From the NCBI GenBank assembly GCA_943704525.1, contig CALSCQ010001116.1:1-32472 (forward strand): DNA of 32,472 bases, in the 5' to 3' direction. The stretch's first letter is position 1. Each line of letters starts with the position of its first letter. The notes beneath the pieces are model-generated. The model made no database searches. It saw only the letters and a list, made by a program, of their open reading frames with translations, and was not told where the DNA came from. Made by a program: the position numbers and the translations under genes. The stretch comes from Pigoraptor vietnamica (lineage: Eukaryota; Opisthokonta; Filasterea). Shown piece after piece: positions 24,483 to 32,472 of the stretch.

Positions 24483-25439
24483 CTTGGCACAATCTAATTA
24501 ATCTTCACTGTGCCGACATATATACGATAAGTTGGGATTGGAAGTATGAACTGGCTCCCGCACTGTGATCCCGCACTTAAATTTTCCGATTCGTCCGTAC
24601 ATCTAATATGGTAACAATGTCCAATTATATACATATTTGGCCATTATTAAGTCCCTTATATGGGCAAGAATGTCCTATTTTATACATTAGTGGCAATACA
24701 GTCCAGACACAATGGAATTTTCCCCCGCGAAACACGGGTGTTTTCCGATTTTGTTTCGTCCATATCCATTTCTCATACAAATTTCAGTCCCATACGGAAA
24801 TCCTTTTCCATACTGAGGTGGCATACTCACACCCCCAATCCACACAGATGTGCGCGCTCCTCGCATCCCCCTCTCGATCCATCCTCCATCGCGCCTCCTT
24901 TCGCCTCTCTCGCGCGCCATCCGTGCACAGCGGGCGAGTATCCTTGATGCTCTGACATCGCCGATGCGCGTGGTTCAAGTTCCGCGCCCACTTTTCTCCC
25001 GTTGAACTTCGCGGTTTTGAGGCTGTTTCACTTCTGTTTTTGCGGCACATTTCAAATCGGCGTCTTTATAACTACAAAGAGTAGTCTTCGCGCGTTTAGA
25101 CCGCTCGATTTTTGGACCGGCCGAGTTGGAAAGGCGCGCGCGTGTGTGCGATCGGTGGCCGTTTGCCTGGTGGCGTCGTGGGTGCTGTGCCATTGTTCGG
25201 ATCTGAGTCCGTCCCACATTCCATTCGCACGGCTTGCCTGCCCCCCGTGAACTCCCCAGTGTTTCTCCTTGCGATTTACGGTTGAGAAGTGCCGTTGATG
25301 CGCCCGTTTATGCGTTCTAGGACTTGGTTTTGTGTGTGCTGTCTTAGTTTGCGGCTTCCGTGTTTGTTGCTCGACGTGTGTGTGTGTGTGGGACTGACAT
25401 TGTGTGTTTGCTGTTTGTTTTCAGTACCAGGCCACAACC
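24483..25439. other. Intergenic region and probable 5'-UTR intron upstream of PP1
   Basis: 957 bp without a supportable gene. 24490-24830 is AT-rich compared with its surroundings and contains a diverged ~53-bp tandem repeat. From about 25130 it turns GT-rich. A pyrimidine-rich TTTGTTTTCAG ends at 25424, 15 bases before the PP1 ATG, with a short GT run at 25377-25390, so a 5'-UTR intron probably ends there. Its donor is not clear. Confidence 0.55.
24616..24705. repeat. Diverged AT-rich tandem repeat, two units
   Basis: Two related stretches start AATGTCC at 24616 and 24669, 53 bp apart. Each continues with an AT-rich ATATACAT/TATACATT core, a TGGC and a closing AGTCC. Roughly three quarters of positions agree by eye. 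It may be a remnant of a mobile element or a satellite; no coding sequence is visible. Confidence 0.45.
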
Positions 25440-27664
<2,225 letters not shown>

Positions 27665-28204
27665 GAAGAGCCAGCAATGCCACCCTCCGCGAGGCACGCC
27701 TGCGTGTGTGGGCGTAGCCGGTGGCGGCGGCGACCTCTGATGCATTTTTGTGCGGCCGTTCGAAGAGCTCGTCGGCCGCGGCAATGTGTATAGACTGGCG
27801 TGCGCTTCTCTTTACGAGGGCGCGCGTCCCTTGTGTGCATGTCCCGCTGTTGTGTCTGCATTTTATCCGCGCGTGCGTTCGCGGCAGCTGCGCGTTTGTG
27901 CTTGGCGCTTGTCTGGTTTCTCGTTGCCGTTTCAAATTGCTCTGTGCACGGTGTTGAGTCGTCGGTTTCTGACAATGGATGTGAGGAGAGGTGTGTGACC
28001 GCGCGCGCCGCGTCTATCACCTTTGCTCGCTTCCACTGTTGTGGGTGCAGCGTGTGAAGCGCTGCAATGCTCCCTCGGCGCCGTCTGCCAGTGGCAAATG
28101 AAACGGAGGCAAACACTTTTGTTCGAAGTGTAGGCTAGGTATTGGATAGCAAGCACTACTTGCACCAATTCGCACACTGTCACGGGCAAACCCTGTGTAC
28201 TTTT
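27665..28204. other. Convergent intergenic region, PP1 to Rrp6
   Basis: 540 bp holding the 3' ends of two opposed genes. Only short, overlapping open frames on both strands and no recognisable domain. I see no gene here. Confidence 0.6.
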
Positions 28205-31200
28205 TCACCGCTTCTGCTGCGGTGCCCACTTTCCGGGCGTCGCACCGTCCTTCGGCTTGCGCACGCCACCCTGCCCTCCCGACGCGCCTCCAGCGGCTGG
28301 TGAGCTGTACGTGACGCTGCGCTGTCCAGACTTGGGACGGACATTTGCGCGCACGCGGCCACCGCCACGCTTCGGCTCGATCGTCTCCGAGTAAGGGTTA
28401 AAGACCGGCGCCTGTGCGTTGAGGGGGCGACCACCCTGATCAACACCAGCGCCCGCCGCACCCATCGCAGCACCGGCCGACGAATAGTCGTAAGGGACAA
28501 ACTGGGTGCCCTCAGGAAGACGGCGCCCAACGGGCTTGCCGCCAGCACCGCCAGCACCGCCCCGGATGGCTGCACGAGAATGGGTTAGGAAGGCCCGTTA
28601 GCGAGTGGGATAACGCGCACACTTCCAACATGACAAATTTGAACGCACACACATAAAACGATGTGCCCACACCACAACGCCATTCTCACTAACACGCACC
28701 TGCGCCAGAGCCCTTGGGGCCGGAAAGTGCATTCGCAATCGCCGCATTCGCTGCGCTCGAAACGGCAGCGGCACTCGACAGGCTGCCCGCCGCGTCCTGT
28801 CGCGACGCCCCGCCCGGCGCAGCGCCGGACGGATTCCACCCAATTCGCCGCATAAAGGCATTGACGTCCTCGCCCTCGGCCGCCTTGGGAACGCCCGCGG
28901 GGCCGTGGTCATCCATGCCGACACTATCGAGCATCGCAGGATCGGATCCCGAGCGCTCGCGCGAGTGCGCGCCAGAAAGTCCCACGGTGTTGAGGCTGTT
29001 CGTGCTGTTGTTTGCACTGCTTCGTGTCATCCCACTCGCCCCGGCCGCTGCGGCTGCCGCGCCGTTTTCGAGAGTGAGCGGTGAGAGGGGCATGGCGAAC
29101 GAGTCCTCCTTCAGCCGCTTCTTCTCCTTGTTGCGCTTGCGGTTCATGTTCGACAGCTGGTAAATCTCAGAGTAGCTCCGCGGCTCCCGCTGGCCCATGG
29201 GGGTCGGCGGCTTGGCGGGAATTTCGGCGGGCGCGTGCTCACCCGTCGTCACAGAAGATGCCGCCGCTGCAGGTGCTCCGGTCCCTTCGGCCGCTGCAGA
29301 CGTCGCACTGCTCGTGTTGGCGCCCGCGGCCGCAGGAGCGCCCGAGGACGTGCGCGCCTGAATGTGCGCGAGGGGCGACTCGAACGACCCGTGAATTCCG
29401 CGCGCCACTGCACGCGCGTCCGCCAGCGACACCGCCCCGCCACCGATGAGGCCTGCCGGGATGGTCGCAGAGGGTTGAAAGAGACCGCCCGAGCCCACGA
29501 CGCCGGCGTCCTCGTCCGCGTAGTCGTCCAGCGCAGCGCCGTCCACGTCCATGGCCGCGGCATCGCCCTGCGCCGATGCTATCGTCACGCCGGCACCGTC
29601 TGTGGGAGGGCTGGCGACCCACCCCGCAAACTGGAAGAGCTGGTGCGGCGTGACTATGGGCGCGTGGGGCTGGGACGCCTGCTGGGGCTGCACAGGGGCA
29701 GACGGCGCGGGGATGGCCTGTGCGGCGCCGTACGCACCGCCGAGATCGATGCCGACCTGCTGCGCCACTTGTTGCGGGGGCGGCGGCGGTTGCGCGTCGG
29801 CCGAGACGCTCTCTTTGGCCTTCTGAATGGCGACGACGAGGTCTCCGGCGCCGACACGCACGAGCGGAGGCGTGGGGTTGCAGCACGCGATCACGCCCGA
29901 GGGCTCCGTGGGCATGGCCTCAGCGATCGCAAACATCATGTGGTTGGGGAGTACGTAGCGCGTGCTCTCGTCTTCGTCCCTCGCGACACGATCGCGCCAG
30001 GCGTAGACGGCCTTCAAGACGGCGAGCTGCTGCGACGAGAGGGGTCGGCTGTAGCGCGCGTAGAGGTGGAGGTGGCTCGTATCGGTGAGGAGCTCCTTTT
30101 CGTATCGCTTCAGGCAAATGTCGCGGCTCCGGTTGAGCGCTGCGATGAGGAGGTTCTTGTTGGCGCCGCCGCGCATGATGAGCTCCGTCCGTAGCTTGTC
30201 GTAAATGTAGAGCAGGTAGTGCGTGTCCTCGCGCGCGTAACGGAGCATCTCGGCGGGAATCGGCCGCATGCGCCAGTCGGCGAGCTGGTACTTCTTGTCC
30301 GCGTTAACGTTGCAGTACGTCTTGAGGAGGTGGGCGAGGCCAAAGCTAGGGAAGTCGAGAAGGCGCGCGGCCTGTCCCGTGTCGAACAGATTGACAATGT
30401 AGAGCCCAAAGTCCCTCTGCAGCCACACAACGTCGCTGTCGGCGCCGTGGAGGACCTTGACGATCCGAGGGTCCGTGAACGGCTTGTGCAGGGCAGACTG
30501 CGGGATAAGTTCACGAAAGGACAAACGTCAGAATATTTGTTCCGAAGCGAATAATTATCAACGGACAAACATAGACAAAATATCTGACACCCCCGTAACC
30601 ATACACAAATGCAGTTGCGAAAACGACACACCTGCATGTGCGACCGCAGCTCGAGCGTGTCAACGAGAAAGTCCTCGTCGCGCGTGGACACCTGCATCAG
30701 GCACACAATGCCCTGGAACGAGCGATAGCTGTGCTGCTCGAGGTCAATCGCAAACTCAGAGACGCCCTCCAGCTTGCGACCGAGCGCCTGCAGAAGCGCG
30801 GGGGTGTCGACCCACGTGCACGGCACCTGTGGACACAACAAGAAACGGGAAAAGGTAAAGAGCGACGAATGTGAGCCTCGAGAACGACAACGAAAACAGC
30901 AGCCTTAAACGCGGACGACGCAGCCAAAAGATACAGCGCACCGTGTCGCCGAGCCACGTGCAGGTCCCAACAGCGCAGCGCACCTGCTCCAAGGGAAGAG
31001 GCGCGCGCTCCTCGCCGACTTCGAGCTGCTCCGCCGTCGGCTTCCAGCTCTCGAGCTCGAGCTGAAACGGGTGCGGATAACCGCCGGGCACAATGCCGCC
31101 ATCGTCCGACGAGATGCCGAGTCCTCGAATGTGCGATTGAATGTGGGGCGGTACAACGTCCCGCTCTGGCGAGGGACCGCGGCTGTGGGGCGGGACGCCG

Positions 31201-32028
31201 TAGTCGTGCGCCTTCGCAAGCGGATGCGGCACAAAGGGTGTGTTTGAGTTGTCGATCTTGTCCTCGAAGCTCAGCTGCGGGCGCTTGATGTTCTTGGCGT
31301 GCACGAGAGAGTAGTCGAGGCGCGTGCCCTTCGGAGTGAGCCGCGCGATGAGAGCGGGGCTCTGCTGCGAACCCGCGGGAAGAACGGGGCGCGCGTTCTT
31401 TGAGACACCTGCGGCCTCGTCCAGCATGACATCCACCTGCAGAAAGCACACGCCACATGTTCAGACGCTGTAAAGTAACGCCAGGAGTCGCGTGTAACAA
31501 GCAACGAAAACAGCAAATGCACACACACAAAGACGCTCCTGAAGACAAAAACACACTTATATAAAAAAAATAAAAATAAAAAATAAAAAAAGAAAAAAGA
31601 AAAAAAGAAAGAAACAACGACGAGGAAAAAGGCACGCACAAGAAAAGGCGAAACGAAAGGGGTCAACGGACCTTCTCGAGCACAGAGTCCACGGCATCCA
31701 CAATCGCCTCAAAGCGCGCGTCGTCGTCATCGGCCGCACCGGCGCCCGTGTTAAACGCGGGTGCGCCATCGGGACGCTCCTGCCTCAGCAGCTGTTGCAC
31801 TCCATTTAAAAGACGCGCCCCAACGCCCTCCATCAGCCGGCGAAACTGCGGAAAGCTGCCGTAAAACTCGTAATCCGCGCCCGCCTCGGGCAACTGGTTC
31901 GACCGCCGTGTCGAATCCACCAGGGACTCAAGCAACTGCTTCGAAAAGGACTCGAGCGTGGGATGCCCTGGAACAAAATCGCCCCCTGGCGGCCCCGCGG
32001 CGTCATGGTGCACGCCGCCCGTCGCCAT
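28205..32028 (-). CDS. EXOSC10: Exosome 3'-5' exoribonuclease Rrp6/EXOSC10
   Basis: 1055 residues; exons 32028-31672, 31436-30984, 30826-30632, 30497-28700, 28569-28205; TGA stop. Nuclear exosome nuclease for rRNA, snoRNA and RNA-surveillance trimming. Residues ~15-118 fit the PMC2NT domain that binds the Rrp47/C1D cofactor. The DEDD-Y exonuclease domain has FAIDLEQHSYRS (Asp298, Glu300), HGADSDVVWLQRDFG (Asp357) and YAREDTHYLLYIYDKLR (final Tyr and Asp), almost as in human EXOSC10. The HRDC domain follows (LSSQQLAVLKAVYAWRDRVAR). The C-terminal ~450 residues are Ala/Gly/Pro/Ser-rich and disordered, with a basic, Gly-rich end (PKRGGGRVRANVRPK) that could bind RNA. An upstream in-frame ATG at 32196 would add 56 hydrophobic residues; I chose 32028 because PMC2NT begins soon after. 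Confidence 0.94.

Positions 32029-32472
<444 letters not shown>

Overview
This window is nuclear DNA from a GC-rich, intron-dense, single-celled eukaryote. Spliceosomal introns are everywhere: I could place about 50, and for nine of the ten genes the joined exons keep one reading frame to a stop. The gene content is a Tctex-type dynein light chain, PP1, an Rrp6-type exosome nuclease, a metazoan-style protein tyrosine kinase and an animal-type B4GALNT3/4 glycosyltransferase. This suggests a free-living protist near the opisthokonts, apusomonads or amoebozoans. I cannot name the species, and this placement is inference.

Layout, left to right: (1) the 3' part of a PA14-type plus GT-A N-acetylgalactosaminyltransferase gene (+, <21-4066); (2) a 16-exon receptor tyrosine kinase (-, 10698-4272); (3) an intronless F-box/leucine-rich-repeat gene (-, 12662-10920); (4) a membrane-anchored cytochrome P450 (+, 12973-15107); (5) a long RbfA-domain protein, probably mitochondrial (-, 18426-15283); (6) an SLC46-like major-facilitator transporter (+, 18868-20864); (7) a Tctex1 dynein light chain (-, 22530-21286); (8) a Wss1/SPRTN-like DNA-protein-crosslink protease (+, 22989-24482); (9) protein phosphatase 1 catalytic subunit (+, 25440-27664); (10) an EXOSC10/Rrp6 exonuclease (-, 32028-28205). 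Neighbours are mostly convergent or divergent and tightly packed, with 170-960 bp between genes. The genes are not an operon or an obvious pathway.

The standout is gene 2. When its exons are joined it encodes a predicted 1188-residue single-pass receptor. In order it has a signal peptide, a bacterial-type BMP/PnrA (Med) ligand-binding domain, six Kelch repeats, a transmembrane helix and a canonical tyrosine kinase. It looks like a bacterial substrate-binding protein recruited as the sensor of a tyrosine-kinase receptor. Its splicing includes a 14-nt microexon and a GC-AG intron.

Other notable structure: long (GT)n tracts sit on the sense strand of many introns, often close to the 5' splice site. 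A 65-bp tandem duplication carries the whole last exon of the dynein gene, and the one base that differs falls in the splice acceptor. The P450 lacks the Glu of its ExxR motif. Short sequence motifs recur in the divergent promoters.
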